Source of the DNA: an uncultured Clostridia bacterium
GTDB lineage: Bacteria; Bacillota; Clostridia; Christensenellales; Pumilibacteraceae
DNA: 56,967 nt
Reading direction: 5' to 3'
Assembly: GCA_947086925.1 (NCBI GenBank)
Contig: CAMUAL010000007.1
Location: forward strand, 1-56,967
The notes below the pieces were generated by a model. The model was not told the origin of the DNA and did not search any database. It was given only the letters and a program-made list of their open reading frames with translations. Within the stretch, counting starts at the first letter, position 1. Each line of letters begins with the position of its first letter. Of this stretch, positions 1 through 8,713 are shown piece by piece. A program made the position numbers and the translations under genes.

Positions 1-19
1 ACGTGTGCTCTTCCGATCT
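1..19 (+). other. Illumina adapter remnant
   Basis: The first 19 bases read ACGTGTGCTCTTCCGATCT, the 3' end of the standard Illumina TruSeq read-2 adapter. This is artefactual sequence at an assembly end, not genome. Its last base also supplies the third base of the apparent stop codon of the CTP synthase gene that begins next to it. Confidence 0.95.
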
Positions 20-1506
20 TATTCTACCGCTTCTACCAAAGTATTGTCGGGGCTTGTGCCGCAAATGCCGAGTCCAAGCGATTCGAACGTCTCGCGGTAA
101 GCGTTGTTAAACTCGTAGCGGTGACGGTGACGTTCCATTATGCTTTGCTGCTTGTAGGCGCGCTCCAACACCGAACCCGACTTAATTATGCACTCGTATG
201 CGCCGAGTCGCATGCTTCCGCCCGTGTTTTCGTAGCCTATCTGCCCTTCCATAATGTCGATAACTTTGTTCTGCGACTCCACGTCAAATTCGCGGCTGTT
301 GGCGTCTGCCAAACCCGCCACGTGGCGGGCAAACTCTATTACCGCAATTTGCATGCCGAGACAAATACCGAAGTACGGCACGTTATGCTCGCGGCAATAC
401 CTTGCGGCGTTTATCATGCCCTCGATTCCGCGGTCGCCGAATCCGCCGGGAAGAATTATGCCGTTGCACTCACCGAGTATTTCTTTTGCCGTATCGGGAG
501 TGATTTTTTCTGCGTCTATCCACCTTAAATCTATATTCGCGCCGTTTTCTATTCCCGCATGAGTGAGAGCCTCGACTACCGAAAGATACGCATCGTACAT
601 TTTAACGTACTTGCCGACAAGCCCTATCGTTACCGTTTTGTTGCGGGAATTGGCTTTGCGCAACATCTCTTTCCACACCGTAAGGTCCGGCGGGTTGTCG
701 GGCAGTCCGAGCTCGCGCGATACTATTTCGGTAAACTTGCTGTCTTCCAACATTATGGGTGCTTCATACAGAATTTTAACGTCGCGGTTTTCGATTACGC
801 AATCGGGCGACACGTTGCAAAACATCGATATTTTTCTGCGCGCCGATTCGTCGATAGGCTGACTGCACCGAAGTACAACCAAGTTGGGGGTGATTCCCAA
901 ACTCTGCAATTCTTTAACGCTGTGCTGAGTGGGTTTGGTTTTCATCTCGCCGCTCGAACTTATTACGGGCGCAAGCGTTACATGAATAAACAAACAATTT
1001 TCACGCCCGACTTCGTTCGATACCTGCCGTATTGCCTCTAAAAACGGTAAACTTTCTATGTCGCCCGTAGTACCGCCTATTTCGGTTATTACCACGTCGG
1101 CGTTAATCTTTTTGCCAACCGAATATATGAACTTTTTGATTTCGTTTGTAATGTGCGGAATTACCTGCACGGTTTCTCCGTTGTACACTCCCTTGCGTTC
1201 GTTATCGAGTACGTTCCAATAGACCTTACCCGTGGTAAGATTACTGTACTTGTTCAGATTTTCGTCTATGAACCGTTCGTAATGTCCGAGGTCGAGGTCG
1301 GTTTCGGCTCCGTCCTCGGTTACGAATACTTCGCCGTGCTGATACGGACTCATTGTGCCGGGGTCCATGTTTATGTACGGGTCGAGCTTCTGAGCTATTA
1401 CTTTGAGTCCCTTTGCTTTAAGCATCATGCCTATGCTTGCCGCGGTTATTCCCTTTCCGAGTCCCGACACAACTCCGCCGGTTACGAAAATGTACTTCTT
1501 TATCAT
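19..1506 (-). CDS. pyrG: CTP synthase, 3' end truncated by contig end
   Basis: Converts UTP to CTP using ATP and glutamine; cytosolic, last step of pyrimidine nucleotide synthesis. The synthetase domain (about residues 1-270) opens with the P-loop segment GGVVSGLGKG and carries SPYQHGEVFVTEDG. The class I amidotransferase domain (about 290 on) has the oxyanion segment GGFGDRG and the nucleophile Cys382 in GICLGMQ. CTP synthases are usually about 535-545 residues; here only 495 are seen and the C-terminal His-Glu motif (HPEF) is absent. The stop TAA is made of native TA plus the adapter A, so the gene really continues. Start ATG overlaps the upstream TGA (ATGA), with GGAG 9 nt upstream. Last gene seen in the glutamine operon. 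A second, divergent pyrG lies at 23.2-24.8 kb. Confidence 0.95.
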   Translation of the reverse strand: MIKKYIFVTGGVVSGLGKGITAASIGMMLKAKGLKVIAQKLDPYINMDPGTMSPYQHGEVFVTEDGAETDLDLGHYERFIDENLNKYSNLTTGKVYWNVLDNERKGVYNGETVQVIPHITNEIKKFIYSVGKKINADVVITEIGGTTGDIESLPFLEAIRQVSNEVGRENCLFIHVTLAPVISSSGEMKTKPTQHSVKELQSLGITPNLVVLRCSQPIDESARRKISMFCNVSPDCVIENRDVKILYEAPIMLEDSKFTEIVSRELGLPDNPPDLTVWKEMLRKANSRNKTVTIGLVGKYVKMYDAYLSVVEALTHAGIENGANIDLRWIDAEKITPDTAKEILGECNGIILPGGFGDRGIEGMINAARYCREHNVPYFGICLGMQIAVIEFARHVAGLADANSREFDVESQNKVIDIMEGQIGYENTGGSMRLGAYECIIKSGSVLERAYKQQSIMERHRHRYEFNNAYRETFESLGLGICGTSPDNTLVEAVE

Positions 1507-4500
1507 AAACGTACTACTCCTTTGAATATCTCGCTTGCCTCGCCCGTCATGAACACCGTGTCGCCCGTGTACTGCACCGACAGCTCGCCGCCGAGCAGTC
1601 GCACCGCAACTTCGGCGTCTTTATCGCAATAACCGCCCAAAACCGACGCCACAACCGACGCGCACGCGCCGGTGCCGCAAGCATAAGTTTCGCCCGTGCC
1701 GCGCTCCCATACGCGCATTTTAATATGCGTGCGGTCGATAATCTGCACAAATTCCACGTTTACGCGCTCGGGAAACAGCGGGTCGCACTCTATCATCCGC
1801 CCTATATTTTCAACATTGATATTGCTTACGTTGTCTACAAACATTACGCAGTGCGGGTTGCCCATCGATACGCACGTAATTTCGCGCTCCTCGCCCCCCA
1901 CATTAACTTTGCGTTTTATAACGCTTTCGCCGTCGAGCTTAACGGGAATCTTTGCGGGACTAAGTATTGGCGCACCCATATCGACGCGCGCCGAATTTAC
2001 CTTTTCGCCGCGGACGAACAGCCACAGCCGCTTAATACCGCTCTTTGTTTCGATAGTTATTTCGCGCTTATCGCCTATTTTGCCGTAATCGTACAAATAC
2101 TTTGCAACGCAACGAATCGCATTACCGCACATCATGCCCTCGGTGCCGTCGGAATTGAACATGCGCATTTTCGCGTCGGCTACTTCCGACGGATAAATGA
2201 ACACCGCGCCATCGCCGCCCACGCCGAAGTGACGGTCGCTTAAATTCACCGCAACCGACTCCATATTCGTTATACCGCGGCTTAGACAGTCAATGTAAAT
2301 ATAGTCGTTACCGCAACCCTGCATTTTAATGAAGTTGAGTTTCTGTCGCTCGGTTCGCATGTTGTTAATATCGACAAGCTCGGTATTATACGCCGAATAA
2401 CGCGATTTAAGCGAGAACGCAAGAGCCTTTGCGGTGTCTATACTCGTAAGGCACGGTACAGCCAAAGACACGGCTCGGCGGCGAAGCTTAACATCGTCTT
2501 CGGTGGGGATTCTTCCCTTTGTCGAGGTTGATATAAGCAAATCGATTTTTCCGCTCGATAAGAGAGTCATCGTATTTTCGTCTTTTTCGCTTTCGCTTAT
2601 TTTTTTGACTACGGTTACGGGGAATCCGCTTTTACGGATAATTTCGGCAGTGCCCTGCGTTGCGTAAATTTCGTAGCCGAGTTCGTTGTACGCTTTTGCC
2701 ACGTCGGATATTTCGGGTTTGTCGGAATCGCGCACCGATATAAGTATGCCGCCCGTTTTCTGCATTTTGTAGCCTGCTGCAAGCAAACCCTTGTAAAGAG
2801 CTTCGTCAAGCGTTTTGCCTATTCCCAACACTTCGCCCGTCGATTTCATTTCGGGTCCCAAGTGAGTATCGAGGTCGGCAAGCTTTTCGAAACTGAAAAT
2901 GGGAACTTTTACGGCAACGTACGGCGAGCTTTTGTAAAGTCCCGTGCCGTAACCGAGCTTATCGAGTTTCTTGCCGAGCATGCACAGCGTTGCAAGCTGA
3001 ATCATAGGCACGCCCGTAACTTTGGATATATACGGAATGGTACGCGACGAACGGGGGTTTACCTCTATTACGTAAATCTTGTTGTCGGCTATTATGTACT
3101 GAATGTTCACAAGTCCTTTTGTGCCGAGCGAACGCGCAAGTTTTTCGGTGTAGCTTAAAAGTTTTTCGCGCTGAGAGTCGGTTACATTCGGCGCGGGATA
3201 AACGGCAATGCTGTCGCCGCTGTGAACTCCCGCACGTTCTATATGCTCCATAATGCCGGGAATAAGAATATTCTCTCCGTCGCAAATTGCGTCGACTTCT
3301 ATCTCGGTGCCCATTATGTATTTATCGATAAGAATGTTGTTATCATTGTTTTCGGCAAGTATTACGCGCATGTATTCGCGTATGTCCGCTTCCGAAAACG
3401 CTATAATCATATTCTGTCCGCCCAAAACGTAACTCGGGCGCATAAGTACGGGGTATCCGAGAAATTCGCCGGCTTTTACCGCTTCTTCGGCGGTTTTAAC
3501 GGTTACGCCCTTAGGACGCGCTATATCGAGATTTTCGAGCAATTCGTCAAACCGTTCGCGGTCTTCGGCGCAGTCGATACTGTCCGCGCTTGTGCCGAGT
3601 ATTTTAACGCCGCTGTCGCTAAGGTGCTTGGTAAGCTTAATAGCCGTCTGTCCGCCGAACGCCACAACCACGCCATAAGGTTTTTCGGTTGCGATTACGT
3701 TGTCGACATCCTCGGGCGTAAGCGGCTCGAAGTAAAGTCTGTCGGCAGTGTCGAAATCGGTTGAAACGGTTTCGGGATTGTTGTTCACGATAGCAACCTC
3801 GTAACCCGCCTCTTTGAGCGCCCAAACGCAATGAACCGACGCATAGTCGAATTCTATTCCCTGACCTATTCTTATGGGGCCCGAGCCGAATACTATTACT
3901 CTGCGCTTGCCCGACTTTCTTTCCGCCATAAACTGAGCGGCTTCGTTCTCGGAATCGTAAGTCGAGTAAAAGTACGGCGTTTCGGCTTTGAACTCCGCGC
4001 CGCAGGTATCAACCATTTTGTACACAGCGCGCGCGTGCTTATTTTGCTTTACCCCCGTAATTTCTTCTATCGCCTTGTCGGGATAGCCGAGCCGCTTTGC
4101 CTGCATGTAGGTGTCGGAATCGAGTACCTTGCCCGCTATGCTTTTTTCGAACTCGACAAGGTTGTTTATCTTGTTTAAAAACCACTTGTCGATAAGAGTT
4201 TTTTGTGCGATTTGTTCGACTGTAAAGCCGCGCCATAACGCCTCGTACAAAAGGAACAGTCGGTAATCGGTAGCCGGCATAAGTCCCTCGAAAACCTCGT
4301 CGTCCGTCCAATCGGCGAAGCGGTCGGTTTTAAGCGTTAAGCGGTTTTCCGCTCCGCGCACCGCTTTTAAAAGCGCGGACTCGAAATAAGGCGCGATTGC
4401 CATTACTTCGCCCGTGGCTTTCATCTGAGTGCCGAGCGTGCGTTTTGCGTAAACGAATTTATCGAACGGCCATTTGGGAAGTTTTACTACAACGTAGTCG

Positions 4501-5549
4501 AGCGTAGGTTCGAAACATGCGCACGTTTTCTTTGTTACCGCATTGGGGATTTCGTCGAGAGTATACCCGAGTGCCAACAGCGTGGAAACTTTTGCAATGG
4601 GATAACCCGTGGCTTTACTTGCAAGCGCACTGCTTCGACTTACGCGGGGATTTACCTCGATAACCGCATACTCGAAACTGTCGGGCTTTAATGCAAACTG
4701 ACAGTTACAGCCGCCCACTACGTCAAGTGCGGAAATAATATCGAGAGCCGCCGAGCGGAGCATTTGAAATTCTTTGTCGGCAAGAGTAACGGTGGGCGCA
4801 ACCACTATGCTGTCACCCGTGTGAATACCCACGGGGTCGAGATTTTCCATACTGCACACGGCTATCACGTTGCCTTTACCGTCGCGCATAACTTCGAACT
4901 CGACTTCTTTCCAACCGTAAATGCTCTTTTCCACAAGCACCTGTCCTATGGGACTGAGCTCTAATCCGCCTTTGGTGATTTCGCGCAGTTCTGTTTCGTT
5001 TTCCGCGATTCCGCCGCCCGCGCCGCCGAGAGTGAATGCGGGACGAATTATTATGGGATAGCCGATTTCGGATGCGAATTTTACCGCCGACTCTACGTCG
5101 GTTACGACAAGCGACGGAACAACGGGCTGACCTATCGAGAGCATTGTGTCTTTAAACATCTGCCTGTCTTCCGCGCGGTCGATTGTGTCAACCTTCATGC
5201 CGAGCAACTTAACATTGCGGCTATCCAAAAATCCCGATTTGGCAAGTTGCATGGATAACGTAAGTCCCGTCTGCCCTCCCAATCCCGGTAATAAGCTGTC
5301 GGGTTTTTCAAGGTCGATAATTCGTTCCAAAGTGGTAAGGTTAAGCGGTTCTATGTAAACGGAATCCGCCATTGCCTTATCAGTCATTATGGTTGCGGGG
5401 TTGCTGTTTACAAGCACTACCTCGATTTTTTCCGATTTCAAAGTGCGACACGCCTGAGTGCCCGCGTAGTCGAATTCGGCGGCTTGTCCTATCGTAATGG
5501 GACCCGAGCCTATAACCAAAACTTTCTTAATATCTTTATTCTTAGGCAT
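1503..5549 (-). CDS. carB-dapF: Fused carbamoyl-phosphate synthase large subunit and diaminopimelate epimerase
   Basis: A single 1348-codon frame. Residues 1 to about 1064 are a complete CarB: two ATP-grasp halves (starting near residues 8 and 545, each with a GSGPI.IGQ.EFDYA segment) and a C-terminal MGS-like allosteric domain. It makes carbamoyl phosphate from CarA-derived ammonia, bicarbonate and ATP. Residues from about 1071 to 1348 are a full-length DapF that interconverts LL- and meso-diaminopimelate; both catalytic cysteines are visible, in MMCGNAIRC and ACGTGACAS. The linker is only about 6 residues after Met1064. There is no stop between the parts and no strong Shine-Dalgarno before Met1064 (ATG at 2358-2360), although internal initiation cannot be excluded. 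The two enzymes belong to different pathways and are normally separate proteins. Starts 21 nt after carA and overlaps pyrG by 4 nt. Confidence 0.93.
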   Translation of the reverse strand: MPKNKDIKKVLVIGSGPITIGQAAEFDYAGTQACRTLKSEKIEVVLVNSNPATIMTDKAMADSVYIEPLNLTTLERIIDLEKPDSLLPGLGGQTGLTLSMQLAKSGFLDSRNVKLLGMKVDTIDRAEDRQMFKDTMLSIGQPVVPSLVVTDVESAVKFASEIGYPIIIRPAFTLGGAGGGIAENETELREITKGGLELSPIGQVLVEKSIYGWKEVEFEVMRDGKGNVIAVCSMENLDPVGIHTGDSIVVAPTVTLADKEFQMLRSAALDIISALDVVGGCNCQFALKPDSFEYAVIEVNPRVSRSSALASKATGYPIAKVSTLLALGYTLDEIPNAVTKKTCACFEPTLDYVVVKLPKWPFDKFVYAKRTLGTQMKATGEVMAIAPYFESALLKAVRGAENRLTLKTDRFADWTDDEVFEGLMPATDYRLFLLYEALWRGFTVEQIAQKTLIDKWFLNKINNLVEFEKSIAGKVLDSDTYMQAKRLGYPDKAIEEITGVKQNKHARAVYKMVDTCGAEFKAETPYFYSTYDSENEAAQFMAERKSGKRRVIVFGSGPIRIGQGIEFDYASVHCVWALKEAGYEVAIVNNNPETVSTDFDTADRLYFEPLTPEDVDNVIATEKPYGVVVAFGGQTAIKLTKHLSDSGVKILGTSADSIDCAEDRERFDELLENLDIARPKGVTVKTAEEAVKAGEFLGYPVLMRPSYVLGGQNMIIAFSEADIREYMRVILAENNDNNILIDKYIMGTEIEVDAICDGENILIPGIMEHIERAGVHSGDSIAVYPAPNVTDSQREKLLSYTEKLARSLGTKGLVNIQYIIADNKIYVIEVNPRSSRTIPYISKVTGVPMIQLATLCMLGKKLDKLGYGTGLYKSSPYVAVKVPIFSFEKLADLDTHLGPEMKSTGEVLGIGKTLDEALYKGLLAAGYKMQKTGGILISVRDSDKPEISDVAKAYNELGYEIYATQGTAEIIRKSGFPVTVVKKISESEKDENTMTLLSSGKIDLLISTSTKGRIPTEDDVKLRRRAVSLAVPCLTSIDTAKALAFSLKSRYSAYNTELVDINNMRTERQKLNFIKMQGCGNDYIYIDCLSRGITNMESVAVNLSDRHFGVGGDGAVFIYPSEVADAKMRMFNSDGTEGMMCGNAIRCVAKYLYDYGKIGDKREITIETKSGIKRLWLFVRGEKVNSARVDMGAPILSPAKIPVKLDGESVIKRKVNVGGEEREITCVSMGNPHCVMFVDNVSNINVENIGRMIECDPLFPERVNVEFVQIIDRTHIKMRVWERGTGETYACGTGACASVVASVLGGYCDKDAEVAVRLLGGELSVQYTGDTVFMTGEASEIFKGVVRL

Positions 5550-5570
5550 ACTGTGTTCTCTCCTTTCGCG

Positions 5571-6638
5571 TTACGCTTTGCCGTTCATAAGGTTTATAAA
5601 GCGGTCGAACAAAAAGTTCGTGTCGCGCGGACCGCCGCAAGCCTCGGGATGAAACTGCACCGAAAACGCGGGAGTATCCGTGTAATCGATTCCTTCGGCG
5701 GTTTTGTCGTTTGCGTTGGTAAAACGCATAGTAGCACCCTCGGGCAAAGTAGACGGAACAACCGCGTATCCATGGTTCTGACTTGTTATGTACGTTCTGC
5801 CGCTAACCGAATCGCGCACGGGTTGGTTTGCGCCGCGGTGACCGAATTTGAGTTTCGACGTTGTCGCGCCCTTGCTGAGCGCGAGTAACTGATGTCCGAG
5901 ACATATGCCGAACGTAGGTATCTTTTTGCCGTTCAGCTTTTTGAGTTCGGATATAATGCCCGCATTGTCGGCAGGGTCGCCGCCGCCGTTGCTCAGCATA
6001 ATTCCGTCGGGGTTTATTTCGGATATGCGCTCGGCAGTCGTATACGACGGAACGCGTATAACAGTGCAGTCGCGTTTAAGCAGTTCGCGCTCTATGTTGC
6101 CTTTTGCTCCGAAATCCCACAGCACAACCTTTTTGCTCCCATCGCCGAGCGTTTGCTCGCTTTTGCAAGTTGTGTTTTCAACCGCGTTTTCCACTCGGTA
6201 AGCCTTAATCTCTTTAAGCTTTTGCGGCGTAACCGCTTTTTTGCTCGTGATAATGCCGTTCATTACGCCCTTACTGCGTATTTTGCGGGTAAGCGCGCGC
6301 GTATCTATTCCGCAGATTCCCACTATGCCGTATTTTTTGAGAAACTCGTCGAGTTCGCTCTCTTTGCGGAAATTACTTCCCTCGGCGCATTCTTCACGCA
6401 CAATGTAACCTTTAAGTGCCGGCTTTTCGCTTTCGGCATCGGACTCGATTGCTCCGTAGTTTCCTATGAGCGGAAAAGTCTGAGTTACGATTTGCCCGTA
6501 ATAGCTTGGGTCGGTGAGAGTTTCCATATAGCCCACCATTGCGGTCGTAAATACAACCTCTCCCGTAGTTTCGCCGTCGGCTCCTATCGCCGAACCTTCA
6601 AATACGCTCCCGTCGGAAAGTATCAGATACCTTTTCAT
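5571..6638 (-). CDS. carA: Carbamoyl-phosphate synthase small subunit (glutaminase)
   Basis: Glutamine-hydrolysing subunit that feeds ammonia to CarB for pyrimidine and arginine synthesis. The N-terminal half is the CarA-specific domain (opening YLILSDGSVFEG); the C-terminal half is a class I glutamine amidotransferase with nucleophile Cys246 in GICLGHQ and the His330-Glu332 pair in FHPEA. Length 355 aa is normal. It lies 18 nt downstream of purF and 21 nt upstream of carB-dapF on the same strand, so it is almost certainly cotranscribed. The catalytic triad is intact, so it should be an active glutaminase. Confidence 0.96.
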   Translation of the reverse strand: MKRYLILSDGSVFEGSAIGADGETTGEVVFTTAMVGYMETLTDPSYYGQIVTQTFPLIGNYGAIESDAESEKPALKGYIVREECAEGSNFRKESELDEFLKKYGIVGICGIDTRALTRKIRSKGVMNGIITSKKAVTPQKLKEIKAYRVENAVENTTCKSEQTLGDGSKKVVLWDFGAKGNIERELLKRDCTVIRVPSYTTAERISEINPDGIMLSNGGGDPADNAGIISELKKLNGKKIPTFGICLGHQLLALSKGATTSKLKFGHRGANQPVRDSVSGRTYITSQNHGYAVVPSTLPEGATMRFTNANDKTAEGIDYTDTPAFSVQFHPEACGGPRDTNFLFDRFINLMNGKA

Positions 6639-6656
6639 AATCTGCCTCGGTTCTCC

Positions 6657-8066
6657 TTATTTATCGTCGAATTGATGTTTGCCGCTGCCGGCAACAGGTA
6701 TGGGATACTTGCCGGTGAAACAGCCGCTGCAAAATTTAACGCCTTTTTCTTTTCCTATGCTTACAAGATTGTCGAGGTCGAGGTATTCGAGCGAATCCGC
6801 CCCGATTTTTTTGCATATTTCGTCAACCGTCATGTGATTTGCTATCAGGTTTTCGGCACTGTCTATATCCGTTCCGAAGTAACAAGGAAATTTAAACGGC
6901 GGACTCGATATTCTTAAATGAATCTCTTTTGCGCCCATTTGCCGTAAGGGTTTAATCATGCGCTCGCTTGTTGTGCCGCGCACGATAGAATCGTCTACAA
7001 GCACTATGCTTTTTCCCTCTATCTGCGCACGCAGAGGATTGAGTTTTATGTTTACCGTGCGTTCGCGCATTTGTTGCGACGGCTCGATAAAGCTACGCCC
7101 CATATATCGGTTTTTTACAAATGCGGGTGCATACGGTATGCCCGATTCCATGCTGTAACCGAGCGCGGCGTGAAGTCCGCTGTCGGGTACTCCGCACACA
7201 ATATCCGCTTTAACGGGTTTCTGACGGTAAAGCGCGCGTCCCATTTCGAGCCGAGCATTATATACGCTGAGTCCGTCTATAAACGAGTCGGAACGCGCTA
7301 TGTAAATAAGTTCGAATACGCACAGCCCGCGGCACGACGTGTCTTTTTGCCTGAGCGTTACAGTATTACCGCCGAGGTCTACGCTTACCACCTCTCCCGG
7401 TTGTATGTCGCGCACAAATTCCGCGCCTATGCTGTCGAACGCACAGCTTTCGCTCGAAAATACGGTTGCATTGCCTATTTTACCCATACATAAGGGGCGG
7501 AATCCGCATTTGTCGCGCGCCGCAATCAGTTTGTCGGGCGTGGCTATTACAAGCGAAAACGCACCTTCCAAAATATTCATTACGCTGAGCACCGAGTGTT
7601 CTATATTTCCGCTTTTAATCATTTGCTCTATTAAAAGCATGTTGATTATTTCCGAATCGTTGGTGGTGTGAAAAACCTTGCCCCCCTGATTCACCATTTG
7701 CTCGCGCAGTTTCGCGGCGTTTGTAATGTTTCCGTTATGCGCAAGCGCGCAGGTAAGACGGGAATGTACCGTTTCTATCGGCTGAGTGTTTTCTACGTTG
7801 TTACTGCCCGTTGTGGAGTACCGCACGTGCCCAACCGCTACGTTCGTTGCGGGCACGTGACGCAAAAAGTCGCCGAATATGTCGTTTACAAGCCCTAAAT
7901 TCTTGTGACACACAAGCGAATTGTCACTGTAAAAAGTGGCTATACCCGCACTTTCCTGCCCGCGATGTTGCAACGCCAAAAGTGCCGATGCGGTATATCC
8001 CGCCGCCTGTGTAGGCTCGGGACTTATTATACCGAAAACTCCGCATTCTTCGTTAATCTTTCTCAT
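6657..8066 (-). CDS. purF: Amidophosphoribosyltransferase
   Basis: First committed enzyme of purine synthesis: PRPP plus glutamine to 5-phosphoribosylamine. The N-terminal Ntn-hydrolase glutaminase begins with a short propeptide (MRKINEE) followed by the would-be N-terminal nucleophile Cys8 in ECGVFGI; the LQHRGQESAG segment follows. The C-terminal phosphoribosyltransferase domain has the PRPP loop VLVDDSIVRGTTS. Length 469 aa fits the Bacillus-type enzyme, which carries a propeptide and an iron-sulfur cluster. It sits 10 nt after the ANTAR regulator and 18 nt before carA. No other purine-pathway gene is adjacent, so the grouping follows glutamine use rather than pathway. Confidence 0.96.
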   Translation of the reverse strand: MRKINEECGVFGIISPEPTQAAGYTASALLALQHRGQESAGIATFYSDNSLVCHKNLGLVNDIFGDFLRHVPATNVAVGHVRYSTTGSNNVENTQPIETVHSRLTCALAHNGNITNAAKLREQMVNQGGKVFHTTNDSEIINMLLIEQMIKSGNIEHSVLSVMNILEGAFSLVIATPDKLIAARDKCGFRPLCMGKIGNATVFSSESCAFDSIGAEFVRDIQPGEVVSVDLGGNTVTLRQKDTSCRGLCVFELIYIARSDSFIDGLSVYNARLEMGRALYRQKPVKADIVCGVPDSGLHAALGYSMESGIPYAPAFVKNRYMGRSFIEPSQQMRERTVNIKLNPLRAQIEGKSIVLVDDSIVRGTTSERMIKPLRQMGAKEIHLRISSPPFKFPCYFGTDIDSAENLIANHMTVDEICKKIGADSLEYLDLDNLVSIGKEKGVKFCSGCFTGKYPIPVAGSGKHQFDDK

Positions 8067-8076
8067 GTACCGTATA

Positions 8077-8640
8077 TTAAACCTCGTATGTCCTTAAAAT
8101 ATCCATTGCCACCTCGGCGCGAGTACGCCGCAAATCCATTGAGCGTTTTTCGATATGCCTGTGTGCCTGTTCCTCGGTAAAGCCCATATTCTGCATGAGT
8201 ATCAGCTTTGCTCTGTTTACAAGCCGCATGTCGTCTATTTTTTTGAGAAGGTCGCGCTTTTCTTCGAGCAGACGCTCGATTCGGTTGTTTGTTGCAGCCA
8301 CTATTTTTACGGCACGAAACAATTCTGCGTGACTCAGCGGCTTTGCAAGAACTATTATCCCGTCGTCTTCGAGCATGTTTGCTATCGCGTCTATGTCTTT
8401 TGCCGCCTCGATAAGTATTACGCCCATACTGCCTTTTGCGGCAAACATGCGGGCAAGCTCCACCCCTTTGCCTACTATGTCCGAATAAATTACGATTAGT
8501 CCGAACGACCTGTCGGAAACCATACGCTTAGCCGAAACGGCGTCGAACGCAAGCGCAATGTTATTTACGCCCGAATGTTTTACCGCAGTAGCCAAAGCAG
8601 TGGAAATTTGTTTATTCGCCGCCACTATCAGCGCATTCAT
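8077..8640 (-). CDS. ANTAR-domain response regulator, RNA-binding antiterminator
   Basis: 187 aa. Residues 1 to about 115 are receiver-like but lack the acidic pocket and the phospho-acceptor (the region reads LIVIYSDIVGKG where a LLDI-type motif is expected), so this is probably a pseudo-receiver. A coiled-coil follows (RIERLLEEKRDLLKKI), then a C-terminal ANTAR domain (KLILMQNMGFTEEQAHRHIE, then AEVAMDILRTYE). ANTAR proteins bind paired hairpins in leader RNAs and prevent termination. Related regulators next to glnA are known in clostridia. Good Shine-Dalgarno (GGGAGG) before the ATG. Position between glnA and purF suggests it controls this operon; the signal it senses is not visible. Confidence 0.88.
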   Translation of the reverse strand: MNALIVAANKQISTALATAVKHSGVNNIALAFDAVSAKRMVSDRSFGLIVIYSDIVGKGVELARMFAAKGSMGVILIEAAKDIDAIANMLEDDGIIVLAKPLSHAELFRAVKIVAATNNRIERLLEEKRDLLKKIDDMRLVNRAKLILMQNMGFTEEQAHRHIEKRSMDLRRTRAEVAMDILRTYEV

Positions 8641-8713
8641 ACGCCGCCTCCCGCATTAAACTGCCGAATCAAGCGTTTCGCCGTAGCGGTATGTTCCGCT
8701 CTTTTCATAGTAA

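Noticed and set aside
5892..6917. Long plus-strand frame of 341 codons opposite carA/purF
   Set aside because: Antisense shadow of well-supported carA and purF genes; sequence lacks any family motif and has no ribosome binding site.
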